NCBI RefSeq assembly: GCF_036324505.1
Contig: NC_086350.1
Span: forward strand, 20,889,032 to 20,953,031
Direction of reading: 5' to 3'
Length of the DNA: 64,000 nt
Source: Eleginops maclovinus
Taxonomy: Eukaryota > Chordata > Actinopteri > Perciformes > Eleginopidae
The notes beneath the pieces were generated by a model. It did no database searches. It worked only from the letters and a program-made list of their open reading frames with translations, and was not told the DNA's origin. Positions 13,206 to 26,078 of this stretch are shown piece after piece; positions within the stretch are counted from its first letter, which is position 1; every line of letters begins with the position of its first letter. A program made the position numbers and the translations under genes.

Positions 13206-15051
13206 TAAATTCAACAGGTTATTGGTGTTTTATTAAAGTGACTGAATCCTGTTTTTTGATGGCATACTCATTTGTGTTGCTTGATGTATAAATATTTGTT
13301 TTGTATTATAATTTTATTTTTTGTGCCCGACTCCTCCCTTTTATGATGGATAAAATTATACATATTTGTCAGTACCCCCTATGAAAACATTTATTGAAAA
13401 GGTTCCTATTGTCAGTAGTCGTCTATGTATTTTAAAGCCCCAATTTGATCAACAGCTTAATCCTATCTGGGTACAACAGATGATAAAAGGCTGCTTTAAA
13501 GGATAGTCTTGTTGAAATTGCCTATGGGGAGCTATGAATGTTAAATCATAAACACATTATCGAGAGGGAGAACTGGTTTCCATTTAGACCTGGACATCTG
13601 TAGCCGCACAAAGTACAGTGTGAACATATACAAGCAAACAGTCGGTACAGCTCAGCGCTCTGGCCTTTGTCTAAAGTGCCTATAGGAAAGTTGGACTACT
13701 CCAAAGGAACTATCAAATAAAGAAATCACTGTTTCCTATTATTGCTGCTGTAAGCTCAGAGGTGGCTTGTGTAGCTTATGCCAAACTAATACGAGCGGAA
13801 AAATAAATAAACAAAGAAAGGGAAATTATTACCTTCTGAAGTTACACACTGGCCGTCTCTTTATAGTGGTAGAGAATGTAATGTAGTCCCCTAATAAACA
13901 AACAAAGGGTTTTTACTTTGTTAAAGATTGAATTCCTTTGCATTTAAGAGAGTAATTCATGCTACTGTGCTTTCTTTTCCCACCATTGATTATTCACTTC
14001 CCCTTATGGCTAAATGAATCAAATGATTTATTTTCCAAATGAAAGCTGCTTTGTGCTAAAGTCGAACTAAACTAAGCTAAATCCCAAAGTTTTGTGATGT
14101 AAAAATATGAATATGCAGCAAACAAAAGTGGGGGAAGGGGGAGAGGGGGCCAGGTTGGCTTATCCGTCTGGGTTTGTTTCCTCTGAGAAGCTTTTCCAAC
14201 TGCAGACCTCATGGTGGAGCCCCCAGAGGCCCTATTTGAATCACAAATGTCTTTCGTTTCTCAATCGTTCACAGGTTTTGGTCAGTTTAGGAATTTTGGT
14301 ACCCATTAAAGCCTGCTGACAATGACTTTCACCCCCAGGGCCATCACAGGGGTCCAACCCCCTACTGACCTCTCCATTGCTGCCCAGTCATGGCTCCAAC
14401 AGCCCTGCTCCCCGGGATCTGATTGGTTCAGCAAAGCACCCAAAAAATGCTCTGGGGTCAATATGTCTTTTCTCTCCATCCCTCTCTTCCTCCTTGCTGC
14501 CTTGTTATGGTTCAAGTCGGGGCTTATCAAAGACAATCCAGTTTTGTCATGTTGCCAAATCATCTTGACACCCATTTAGCATGCTCATCGTAGGACAGTT
14601 ATGAATATTCAAGACTGTGCCAGGGGCCAGTGAGAGGCAGAAAGAGATGAGTGACGGATAATGTGTGTCCAAGATATGACAGAAAGAGAGACAAAGAGCA
14701 GAAGGAAGTAGAAAACAACATAATGACCCATTAATCATGCCCAATCATTTACAACCCCAATCATTTACAACTATGACAATTGGCAACCAAATGCATATCT
14801 TAGAACAAAGTATATAACATTATAATGAAGATTTAGGAACATGAGGTAAATATTGAGAATTAATGTATACCTGAGTATTAATATTGTATCTACTGTATTA
14901 CTTCATTTCGGTCAGTCAACTGTTATGTCGTTAATTTATGTACCTAGATGTGTTTATTTTGTTGTGTAAGCTTTCTAAATAATTTCGTAAAATGCAACAA
15001 AAAATAACACAATCATTTGAAGACCAGAAAATTAAAGTTAGTGATAATCAA
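13206..15051. other. Non-coding stretch with one candidate conserved block
   Basis: No gene was recognised. The part 14,330-14,640 is GC-richer and less repetitive than its surroundings and is treated as a candidate regulatory block in the findings. A 16-bp tandem duplication lies at 14,741-14,772. Confidence 0.5.
14741..14772. repeat. 16-bp tandem duplication
   Basis: The unit CCAATCATTTACAACC is followed directly by CCAATCATTTACAACT, two near-perfect copies with one base difference. It looks like a recent slippage or duplication event. Confidence 0.9.
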
Positions 15052-15245
15052 TGATAAACTAAATGGCACCTGAAAAGCACGACCTCTGCCAAGGCTAAAT
15101 GTGACTTTGGTGTGGTAATACATGTAATATTTCATAATGTTCACACCACATGAATGCTAAGAAGAAAAGGCGTCGTAGTGTGATTGTTCAGGGTATAGAA
15201 TAGAATAGCTTTTTTGATCCCCATTTGTGAAATTCAAACATGTTG
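15052..15245. repeat. Old dispersed repeat, left part, with a short LINE tail
   Basis: The stretch contains GACCTCTGCCAAGGCTAA (about 15,081), a relative of the CAGACCTCCGCCAAGGC motif at 35,507. At 15,190-15,245, TAGAATAGAATAGC runs into TTTTTTGATCCCC and AAATTCAAA, which looks like a truncated minus-strand LINE tail. Taken with 15,840-16,115, this appears to be an old repeat block into which the MITE at 15,278 inserted. Confidence 0.45.
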
Positions 15246-15277
15246 AAATGTCAGTTGTTCCAACTATAAAGTTTTTA

Positions 15278-15829
15278 GAGGGATACTCTGGCGAAATGTA
15301 TGTATCATTCCAATGAGAGGAGTTGCATGTAAGTTACAGGCAACTCCTTTCATTTCCGTGTCAACAATCACTAGATATGAATTTCCATGGAATTATACAT
15401 TCTAAAACATTCCTCCTTGAACTGATCTCCGGTGCATTTGATAATCGACTTGTGCGGACTTTCCTTGGAAAGGAGCTGGAATGGGGGGCAGTTGGTGAGT
15501 CTTGTAAAAAAGTTTTTTTTAATAAACTTCTGGTTTGCAAACTACGTTGTTGGTGCTCCGTTTTATGTGTAGGGACCCTATTCATGCTACTGCAGAGGTT
15601 TTGGTGCTATTTCCAGCAATGTTAGTGGTTAAAATGCCGTTTTGGAAGCATTCTGCGCACTGCCCCGATCGAATGCACTGTAAGCCATTTTGGCTATTAG
15701 CGTTGCTCCCGGTTTTTCCGGGCAAGCTCAATACTGGTTGATGAATGAAAAAAAACTCTCTGGAGGGCTTAGTTGATCAGTTTTCATGCAGGAAAAGACT
15801 CTGGGGTCAATTTTCGCCGGACTATCCCT
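15278..15829. mobile_element. 552-bp non-autonomous DNA transposon, TTAA-type
   Basis: The left end AGGGATACTCTGGCGAAA is matched by the inverted right end AGGGATAGTCCGGCGAAA, 16 of 18 positions identical. The right flank is TTAA (15,830-15,833) and the left flank TTTA (15,274-15,277), consistent with a decayed TTAA duplication as left by piggyBac-class elements. The interior codes for no transposase; the frames at 15,323-15,625 and 15,535-15,741 have no recognised domain. The terminal repeats are seen directly and the piggyBac-type assignment is inferred from the TTAA flank. The left half contains an untypical AG-rich patch, so the copy is probably old. Confidence 0.75.
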
Positions 15830-15839
15830 TTAAGCCACG

Positions 15840-16115
15840 TTTTCAGGAACTCGTTTAATCGATTATTTTGACATCACGTGAATGCAGCACTATTTCAGTA
15901 TCGCTAAATGTTGACAAAAGTTAAACATATTTTGTGAATCTGCCCCGTAATTTGGATCCTTTCAAAAATGTAATTGGTTCTTCCTTGGTTCATGCTCCAA
16001 CATTCCACCAATTTAAAGGAAAATTGGGCCATTAGTCGTTAGGTCATCCTGCCTACAAACAAACAGAACAAACCAACCAAGACAAAAACATAAACTCCTC
16101 TGAAAAGGTAAAAAA
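15840..16115 (+). repeat. Old dispersed teleost repeat, right part
   Basis: The order of motifs (AAATGTTGACAAAAGTTAAA, then CATATTTTGTGAATCTGCCC, TTGGATCC, TTGGTTCTTCCTTGGTTCAT, CATTCCACCAA and ATTGGGCCATTAGTCGTTAG) ends in ACAAACAAACAGAACAAACC. It corresponds to a repeat found throughout perciform genomes, which normally ends near CCTTGGCGGAGG. The copy is diverged. A smaller relative is at 36,985-37,065. Confidence 0.55.
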
Positions 16116-19100
16116 AAAAAGCACCACAGTAAACATAATAATCATAATACTGACATGGCTAAAGTTATTTGGATCAGAGTTGTACTGTGGATGATAAAAA
16201 GTATGTGCTGCTTAATGTAGTGCAACCAATTGCCATTCCTTTTATTCATTTGCTTTTTAGCCACCGTTTGTGTCTGCCACGAGTGACCCTAACCCTTTCC
16301 ACAGGTCTGTTTTTGACAGAATAGTTTGCTTCTCGCAGAATCCAATCAATCACTGAATTTGTTTTAACACATGTACAACACAAATAGTTTTTGGTGTTTG
16401 TATTTAGAGAAAGACAACGACTCACATATTTTGACATTTAAACTGAGTGATAACAGAGAACGTTAGCAGGGAAAACCCTTTGGCACTGCTTATGAATCAC
16501 AAGCTTTTTATGTCGTTGCCATTGACCACTGTTTAGTTATGAATATATCTGGTCTTGTGAGAACAAGAAAGCTGCGCCAGGAAGGAGTGAGTTGGTGTGA
16601 ATGAGCCTGCCTGTCTCGTTGACATGGATGTCAAACATTTCTAGGATCCCATCCAAGCTGAGACAAGTGATCATTTGGACTTTGAGAATGCAGCACTGTT
16701 CCAAGCTTTGATGTTTTCAGCTTTTAAAGATTGTAGATGGAGAGAGTTAGGGGTTATCAGGGGTGTTTCATCTGTGTGAATTGTCGCTTGCAGATGATGT
16801 TTGTGTTGTCGTATTTTCTGCATATTTTCTGGTTGACATAGTGTGGTCAGAGTTGAATGAATTTGTTTCTTATCTCAGTCTTTATTTGTCCTGAAGTTGA
16901 ACTACTGAACGGACAGAAGCAACTTCAGAGTGATCAGGAACTGTGATTTGGTGAGTCAAGTTGTTGTGAGGGTCAGAAGAAGCAGGTGACGATAGGGGAG
17001 ACTTTTTTCCTTGGGTCTAATAAACCAAAAAACTGTTGGGTTTCAGCAATAGAAAAAATGTAGAACAAATTGAGGGTCCTGCAAATCGCCTGTTTGTTGC
17101 TTTCTGTCTGTTTCTGTCCTTTTCAAGGTGGATGTATCCAGAGATGAAAGAGTCTAAGTGGTCAACAAACTGTGGTTGAGCTGTGTCTTGACCTCTGCAA
17201 TGTGTGCGCTGTGTGTTTCATGTTTGTGGGATGTGGCGCATTTAAATGTCCCCCCACAACTCAGCCTACTGTATCTCACTGAGATGAATGGGGGTCAGGG
17301 CTGGGCCACCCACTTGTCACGGCAGTCCCAAACCACTAAAAAGAGTACTTTGTAACGCGCCTAAAACACTTGGATTCTTTCAGATGTTTATGTGCAGCTA
17401 ATGTGTTTCTTTTTAACTTGTTCCCAGTTCAGGAGTCAAAAGTTATTCATAATTTGGGTCAAACAATACCAGAACTTATGACGTGTTACATGACAACAGT
17501 TATAGCTTTTAAAAATAATTTCCGCTTTTGACTGAGGGGATGAATTATTGTACACAGTCATATGCATCACCACACCAAAACACCAATTTGCACCATCTGT
17601 AGGCTATAATGTAAGTCCATAAGTCTTCTTTCTTTGATGCATCAGTTCAGTTCCCTTCCAGAGAGCACTACTCTGCAATTTCAGACTGGTGAGGAGGTTG
17701 TCTATCTAAAACAGTCCTGGCCCATCTGTGTCACAGGCCATATCTGTCATTATCGGCATTTAATTGTTCTCTCTATTGCCTCCTGCCTGCTCCTGACCTA
17801 TCTTCAGCACTGCGTTCTCCCCAATGAGTCACAAAGGTCTTCAAAAAAGCTACAGGCTAGTCTTAGCTGACAGTGGTTTAGAGGAAGGCTCTTTAAAGTC
17901 ATGAGTCATTTTATAGGAAGAAGTTCCTGCCCAGCCAGACCCAGATCGGTTTGTTACTTGCGGTTGAGTCATAAAGGTACATGATTATGTTGCCAGAACT
18001 TGTGGAAATGAAGGCGGCTGTTGTTAATTTCAGAAAAAGTAGCAACTTGTTCCATGCAGGTCCATTATGATTAACTGTTTAGTCCATGAGGCTTTTCTGC
18101 TTGCTTCCCAGGATAATGGAAATGATGTTGGGGACACTAGTCAGTAATAAGAGGAGAGATGGATGAGGTTTTGAAGGAGACCACATTATCAGTAAATCCC
18201 AGGATGACTCACACCACAGCCCTTGTCAGTTAGAGTGGGTTTCCTGTGCCACATCGTCTCAGTGTCTTTCTAATGAAATGAATGCTGCTTTTTGACAGTT
18301 CTTTTTCTGATTTCCTCAAAAAAAGTTATGAAAGTTAGTACTACAAAAGTAACCAGACTTGTGTCCCCAGTATTACCCATGAATTGGAGTTATTCTAGAT
18401 GGGTCTTATTGTGTCTATTAACATTGGGTAGTGGGGATCAGGATGCACTCAATGACCCTACGCAGGTTGACAGATACTGTATACTCTAGCCAGACAAATG
18501 CTGCCTGTCCCGTCAGCTTGCTAGCAAGAGCAGTGAGGTAGATAATAATTGTCAGCTTGGCTGTGCCGGTGCCAATGCCATGGTGGGCTAGGCCTGGTGG
18601 GTCTGGCTCAAAGGGTCTAGATCACTGTAAGCATTGGGAGTCCACAGGGCTGAGAGAAACAGGGGGGAAAACACTCACAGCACTGCAAGCATATGTCCAA
18701 AAGAAGCATTAAGAAGAAGAAAAAATGTCTGTGTGCATACAATCAACAGCAATAATTCTGTCTTGAATTTCCTAAGCAATATATCTTATCTAAATTTGCT
18801 CTCTTGTATTATTTTTATCACAGACCTCCATCCAGATGTGGAAATCTAACTCCACTCAGAAAGTATTTATGAAGACAAGAGGAATGATGCAGAAAGAAGC
18901 AGCACCAGAGAGCCTGTTTTGGCCCTGCATGGGACCTCATGCTTGGGTTAAACTATTTCTTGGCACACCTGGGTGACATCATAATGACCAGCGAAGATAT
19001 CAGCCCACCTGTTACCAGCCCAAGCTTTTAATGTAGGTTTTAAGGTTTTATCGTTTAACCAATTTGTTGAATAAGTCCCTTAAAAATAATACTGTGTGTA

Positions 19101-20199
19101 CTTCCACCAGATCATTACATGTTACTTGTACTTACTCATCTGTATTTATGTAATTGTTTGTGCATGAAAAATCTGACAATCTGCAGAGGGACGCCACCTG
19201 AGCTCCATACCTGCTCTGTGTTTGTCTCTGGGCTTGAGCTTGGGAGGAAATGAGATATTTCCGTCTGTGCTTAGGTACATTTATCACTCAGATCTCTCAA
19301 GACTTGTGGAAAAGAGGAAAAATGGTCTGGCATGAGATCTGTCACTAAGTCCTCCACATGTATGTCCCCAAACTATTTAGTGGCCACTGAAATTGGGACC
19401 TCCTGTTTTGACTGTGGGAACTGTTGGCAGTTGCCAATGTTTCCTGCTTTTCATTGTGAAATAAACAACTTCCTTGATGCTTTTCTAACATCTTTACCTA
19501 TAGCTTCCATGTGGAATGAAATCACTGAATTTTAGAGAGTAACATTCAGGCTTACAATATGGTGCATATTTAACACAATTTCTACAATGTACAAGGAACT
19601 TCGGTTTTTGTGTTGATTGATACTGATTTTTCAATACCTAAACCAAAAATATCAATGACCAACATGTCAGTTTTCAGAAAATAACATTTGACTACTGGAG
19701 AGGACCAAGATTTTTCCAGCCACCATTTCCTCATGATAATGGAACAATATGTCCAACAATAGCATACATGACATCCTCATCAATCCATTACCAGTGCAGA
19801 TGTGCAACAAAGTGTAAACCGTGGTAATAAAATGCATTCAAATGGCCCCCACTGGTCATGACAAAGTCCAGCTGTCGAAAGGAAGGTTAGTTTGGTTTTG
19901 GAAAACGCATTTAGGATACGTCATGACTTTGACCTAGGAAGCAAATCTGGAGGCCCTGATGGTCGAAGGTAATGCTGCAAATGTGTGTGGCAGGAAACTG
20001 GAGATACTAAGAATATTCCAGGATCCTAAAAATATCCCTATTTCCTCAAGATCTGAGGATCTCAAAAACCAAAGATGCTAGACACAGTTCCATTCCTGAC
20101 CTTTCAAGACCACATATTTGGGTATCCTTTCACCCTTGTGTTAACAGCCTGAATGGTTTTCCCCCTTGTCATAGTACAGCTCACTTCCTGTCACTGGCC
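16116..20199. other. Non-coding stretch, no gene recognised
   Basis: About 4 kb of ordinary AT-rich sequence. No mobile-element ends, long reading frames or convincing exon structures were seen. The frame at 17,158-17,355 and others of similar size are within chance expectation. Confidence 0.6.
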
Positions 20200-20590
20200 C
20201 CAGGGTGCGAGCGCACAATGACGACCAACACCCACATTGGCTCCCTAGCAGGCGGTGAGGCTGACAGGCAGGGTGACACAAGGGTTATTTGTTTCTGTCA
20301 GAAGCACAGAAATAGTCTCCCAACTGGTCCTAGAGTGGACAAAGCAGGCGTGCGCTCATTGGCCTTCTACCGCGAAGGGATGTGCTTCTGTTGTGATTAC
20401 CTGCCTCTGTATAGGAAGGAAAAATGCTGCTGTCTGCCAAGTGCCATGATTAGCGCCCCGGCCTGCCCCTGGGTCAGCTCAGAGGGCAAAAGTGTCTAGA
20501 CCAGCCGGGGGTTTTCCACACGCTCTTACCTCAGCTGTAATTATTACTGTGTACAGTAGGTCCCCAACTCTCATGGCCAACAAATCGCTT
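20200..20590. promoter_or_regulatory. Candidate conserved non-coding block
   Basis: A GC-richer, non-repetitive stretch holds homeodomain-type cores (ATGATTAGCGCC near 20,447 and GCTGTAATTATTACTG near 20,533). It is set between AT-rich flanks. The frame 20,218-20,499 (93 codons) runs through it but resembles no known protein. Its role as an enhancer is inference from composition and motifs only. Confidence 0.25.
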
Positions 20591-23500
20591 TGGATGGCAT
20601 CACCCTGCAGTGTGTGGTGGGAGTCGGGTCAGTCTTTGGCTTTACATATGGTTTGAATATTGTTGTCGTTAATGGCGTCCATTTTCTTTGACTCCTGTTA
20701 TTATGTTGTAAGGGGATTGAGAGATAGGAGGGTGGGAACCATTGTGGTGAGCGGTATCTCATGATGATTTAAAGTACTACTTAGTGTAAACACAACAGTT
20801 GTTTGGAGATTCTATTGATTGATTGATATTGTGCATTTCATGGAGCCCTACTTTCTTATGTTAGGGTCTTCCAGCTGCCAGGACTCTTGCAGTGCATTGT
20901 GCATTACAAACTGAGTGTTTGCCAGGAAAAGCACAACCAGTTAATGGTTCGGAACCCTGGCTTATCTTGGCCATCGACGCAACAAAAGCTGTAATTATCT
21001 GCAAAATAAACTCACTTCCTTGATTGTTATACAAATAATGCATTAAACAGTTCCAGATAAACTTTGTTTTCCACTGTGTTGCCAGACTCTGTCGAGAAGG
21101 AAAAGTATTCAGGCCACCGGTACTGGAAGATCATGTCATAGGGCTAATCAGGAAGTTGGGTGCTTTATAAAATATGAACACCTTATATAACCAATTATGA
21201 TTTGCAAACTCTGTTTTGGTTTCTGTGAAAATTGCTAAAAAATTGCCCCTGATGTTTCTGACCTGCCAACAAATTAAGTTTCTTGCATATGTCAGCGTTG
21301 TGTCTCCCAAGACCTTCTTTATATAGGCCCAGACATTATTTTTGGCAATTCGTTCCTGACGTGTACCTCCCACTCCTCCTACTTTCTCTGGCCCACCTCC
21401 ATTAGGGCCGAGGAAGCCTGGCACTCGCCTGAAGCTCTCAGCCAGTCCTGGGCAGCTGGGATCTGGGGGAGCTCCCTGCAGTTCTGCAGTGTGCTGGCAG
21501 CCCTCTTCCTATTGCCCACGCCACTCTTAATTCTGCCTTTTTTCTTCCAGCCAGCTTCAGAATACAATACAGAGGAGCCCTGTGCTGTGTTGTGAACACA
21601 GACACACTCGTGGGCGTACACACACATCCACACTTTTATAAGCCATTGAAAGAGACAAGAGCAAAGGCGGAAAGAGGAGCAGACGCCTCTCAGATGCTGG
21701 GCTTGGCTTTGTGTGCCTCTTGACACAGACGGTCGCACACAAGATAACTGTTGTTTATTGTTTATGGAAGGACCCTCTGCCACACTCCACGCTCTCTTCA
21801 TCTGGAGGCTCCTAAAGGGCCACAGCCAAGAGCCACAGGGGAAAAGAAAAATGGAACTCACTGAATCTATCTACTGTATGTGTGCAAGCGTGAGCGTATG
21901 AAAGACTGCACATGTTTTCTTTTGTGTTTACATGTACAGAGTGAATGTACACATATTGGGCGCTATTATTCTTCCATAGCTTCTGCATGGAGTGTGTGTT
22001 GTTTGCTCAGCTGGAGTTGGTTCAGTGTGGAGGGGATGGGGAGGCCATCTTGTTCCGCTGGGGTCTCAGTCACAATAAAGTCATTGCAGCAGGTGATGTG
22101 GACTTCCACCTTGATCCGATAGACAGTGTTCTATGTTATATAACACATTTAGCAAATTTAAAGATGCATTTTTCTTTGGTGAGTATTATGTTGAAGGGGT
22201 AATTCAGATACCACAAAACTAAGATGGATTTATACCAATCTATCACCGTCTGAATCACTAGGCCTGTTTTATATCTTAGACCCCACAAACCTCAATGTAC
22301 TCATTATTCTTCCCATTAATAGCCATGATTCCAGAATGTGAAAGGGCAATCTTTGAAGAAAACCTGAAGACAAATCTTATATTCCCCTGTCAACAATTAA
22401 GGTGTGTTCCAAACTAGATTTAGATAACAATCTCGGAAATGAGCTGACTAATTTCCTAAACAACATTAAAACAAGGTGTCAGAAAAAAATCCATACAGAC
22501 ATACATGTACAGCACAAAGTCTTGGATGAATCAGTAGTTGACACTCGGCAGTGCTAGATTTGCAATTCTCCAACATGACTTTGTCATGCTACCAATTAAG
22601 TATGTTGAGTGAGAATGTCTCAGTAAGAAAAACAAAGAAGGAAAAAGTCTCAATGATTTCTTGAGATTGAATTAAAAAGCACTTAATACAGTATGGTAAG
22701 ACAGGATAGAAGAAAATGCTCATTGTTTGTTATGATGTATGATGGTTATGAGGCACCTGGGTGTCTCTGTAAGCTGATTTGAGCAGATTTTAGGTTAACC
22801 ATGGGAGTAGATGTTGGAAAAACATAAAGTTCATCAGAGAGCTTTTCACTGTAAACTGCATCGCTATCTAAAACCTTTGACGGGTGTTTACGAAAAATCA
22901 CATTTCTGTTAGCAAATAAGTCTCTATCAATGACGTGTTTATTGGTTGTACTGGTGTTAAAATATATCCTATTGAAAAAAGAATTTTATAAATTGTATTT
23001 TATGATTCCCTTTTATAAGGCTATATATTTATAGCATTAATACTTGGGCAGACTTTTCTGTCCACTCCGGCCTCAGCTCCTTCCTACCACTCGCAGCCAT
23101 GTGCTGACAGAAACGTGTTGGTGTGTACCAGGTTCTCTGCAGTAAAACCAGTAGAAAGAGAAATTCCTTCCTAATGGTGCATGAAAGTAATGATTCACCA
23201 CTGTATTATTGTTTGAACCATTGGCAGATCTTTTCCACATCACCTCAACACTGTACCTAAAGAAAACCATATTTATTTTCATGCAGTATTATACACTTGA
23301 ACAACGTTTGACAGCTGAAGTTGATGTGTCTCCACTGACCTCCTCTCTCATCAAAATGTGCAGTTGGTAGGAAAGAGGCTGCAGCTGGACCCGGATCATG
23401 CCTGCTGGCGATAGAAGCATGAATAGCAGGCTAGCCCTGGGCACTGTGAACAGTCCTGCTGACGACTGTACCGACAGGGTCACAGCCCCTCCATGCTGCC

Positions 23501-23839
23501 CCGCAAAAGGAGAGTGGGAGTAAACAGGCGTAATAGGGAGAGACTAAAAGAGACTTGGACTGTGTTCTTGTAAATAATTGCATTCATTGTTCTCTGCCAC
23601 TGTTGGTTATGGTCACAAGCTGTTTGGTAGGCCCCTGTCTGTCTGGTGCTCCCCATGAGCCCGGTGTCAGCCCCTACGCCCCCGAGGGGAGCAAGTTGTG
23701 CCAGGGGTGAGGATGCCAGCTTCCTGACCCGGTGGCCCCGCGTCTGAGGTGCCCACGCCAGGACCAAACGGTCCCTGGGCCAGCTCGGAGACTCAGGGCG
23801 TGCTGTGCGCATGCTGCTCCGCTGTTAAATAAAGCTGGT
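20591..23839. other. Non-coding stretch, no gene recognised
   Basis: The longest frame here, 21,379-21,861 on the minus strand (160 codons), has no recognisable domain and lies over a GC-rich patch, so it is judged to be chance. 23,620-23,830 is GC-rich but shows no exon signals. Nothing else was assigned. Confidence 0.55.
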
Positions 23840-24060
23840 TCAAAGAGCACATTCCTGCCCCCAGCCCAGCAGCGAAATAGCGAGCTTTCTTGCTTGTAGT
23901 GTCAAAGCACCAGATTGTTTCGTTTTATTGCTTTGCCTTTATCTCGCCTGTGTCTGGTACAATCTGATTGGCTGGAGCAGGTTATTAGCCTCTTGTTGGC
24001 TGTGGGAACAGCAGATGGCCTATTAGGGCCAGATTACCTGTACTCCTTATCTTAAGTGAA
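23840..24060. promoter_or_regulatory. Candidate conserved non-coding block
   Basis: The stretch lacks repeats and contains an ACAATCTGATTGGCTGG segment (a CCAAT-box complement, ATTGG) and GCAGATGGCC. Its composition differs from the AT-rich flanks. Regulatory function is inferred only. Confidence 0.2.
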
Positions 24061-26058
24061 GAATTTTGTTCCAAGTGCTCAGATGTTTCAAGGAAGCTAG
24101 TTGCTAAAATCATTAAGGCATTGCAGTACAGTTTAGCTTATCTGAAAGTTAACACCCATGCTGTAAAGCCCTTATAACCAGATTAAAATAAAAGTTCTCT
24201 ATGCATATTTACCTACACCAAGGAAGTTATGTTTTCTGCTCCATCTGTTATTGGCAGGATAATGGAGAACGACTTGCCTCATTTTGACTAGTCTTGTAGT
24301 CTGGCGTAGCATGGGCAAGGAAGAGCCCAATAACATTTGAAACGTATGAGTATCATTGGGAAGATTTTCAAAATGTTTTTTACTTTCATAGCATATGGAA
24401 AATAGCAAGATGAAGTCTTTTTGCTGCATTTAGGGATAATCTTATCTCTAATCTTGTCTCAAGACAGAACAACAGCTATCCAGGTGTTGTTTAAACACTC
24501 AGAGCAATAAACTTCAACACATCTTCTTGGTAGTGTCCCTGTTTTTTCTGGATTGTAACTTAAATTCATGATTACATCAAAGTCTTGAAATTTGCACAAC
24601 TTCTTGACTCAGGTAAAAAGGAACCATCCGCTGTTCATTTGAATGCATTCGATTCATTGGCCTTTGGCGAAGGTTTGTGCACTCCAAACGCCATTATAGT
24701 TTATGTGTTGTGCTCATAACAGATGATGATGGCTGTTTATGATTCAAAATTTTAGGTCAGAATGTACAAAAGACATATGATGTTCACTACAAACAGCAGC
24801 AACATATTTAAGTAAAAGTACATGTGTGCCGTCAGCAGGGGCTTCAGGAACTAGCTCATTGCTTTCTGTTTGCCATTGATACTCCTTGGAGAACTGACAA
24901 GACTTTCAGACAGATGCTGCGTAATGGCCTGTAACATGAGAGGAATTAAAAAAGAAATCAGGAAGTCTTGTCTCTAGGTCCACTTTTTCTCTCTGAACAA
25001 CCCCTTTTTTTCTCCTTCTATTTTCTCATTCCTCGTGTCAGCAGGAAGCCTCTGTCCGTCAATGCGTCCAAAGTAAAGGTCTGCAAAAACAAGCGTGGGA
25101 ACTAACCAAGCCTAACACGGCAGCATCTGCAGCCTGTAATGATAGAACCTCAATGACATCATGTGTGTTTGAGGGAGGGGGGGGGCTCTGGTGCACCGTG
25201 GATCTCCTCAGAATACCAGTGGCTAAGTGGAACACACAAGCTGAGCTCGTCAATTGAAGTCAGATGCTCTCGGGCACTTTCTTACCGGCTAAAAACGTCC
25301 CCATTGTCTCTGTCCTCTGTAGACTCCGATTGAGGGGCCTCACAAGGGCTACGTCTGACTTTACTATATGGTAAATGTCAGAAAATAGATGCAGGCCTCT
25401 GTAACAAAGTAGAATTGGATCCAAGCTGCCCTGGGCCGCTGTGTTTGATCTGCACCACTTTCTGTACAGCTATACCCACATCTTGATGAAGGCAGAAAGC
25501 GCACAGCTCATTCAGGATGTTATGGTATTTTATCGTATAATAATCTGACGTCACGCTGGAGGATAACTATTGACATATGTTGCTTGACATTATGAAAACC
25601 TTTGGTCGTTTATTCATACATTCATTCACATCTTATCTCTGTTACTGCGCTCATGTTTTTTTTTTATTTATGAACTTCCTGTTAAACCGGTAACCAGGTT
25701 TTTATAATAAGTTTGTTTCTTTTGGTTTCATATTGTATACATTATCCTGCTGAGTACTTGCATCTGTGTTGCATTCCAGTGCAAAGAGAAATGCAATTTC
25801 TAACCCGGCAGCCGAAATCTGATACAATGCCTGGATTTAATGGAGCCTTTATGACTCTTGAGATCATCCCGTTGTGAATAACACGCTCTTCATGTGAATT
25901 GAAAAAGTGATAATTGTGGGTGGGGAATGTTTTATCAGTTCTGACTGAAGTCAATCATACGGCAACAATGTAACAGAGATCAAAGACGGGCGAGAACAAA
26001 ATCTCCTTGGCCTACAGGTAGTATAGCAGTTTAACTGGAAGTAGGAAACACACCCACC

Positions 26059-26078
26059 CACACACACACACACACACA
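26059..26078. repeat. (CA)n microsatellite
   Basis: About ten CA units follow an imperfect CACC start. Confidence 0.9.

Noticed and set aside
21379..21861. 160-codon minus-strand frame
   Set aside because: No recognisable domain, overlapping frames of similar length on the same strand, and a GC-rich local composition that lowers stop frequency.
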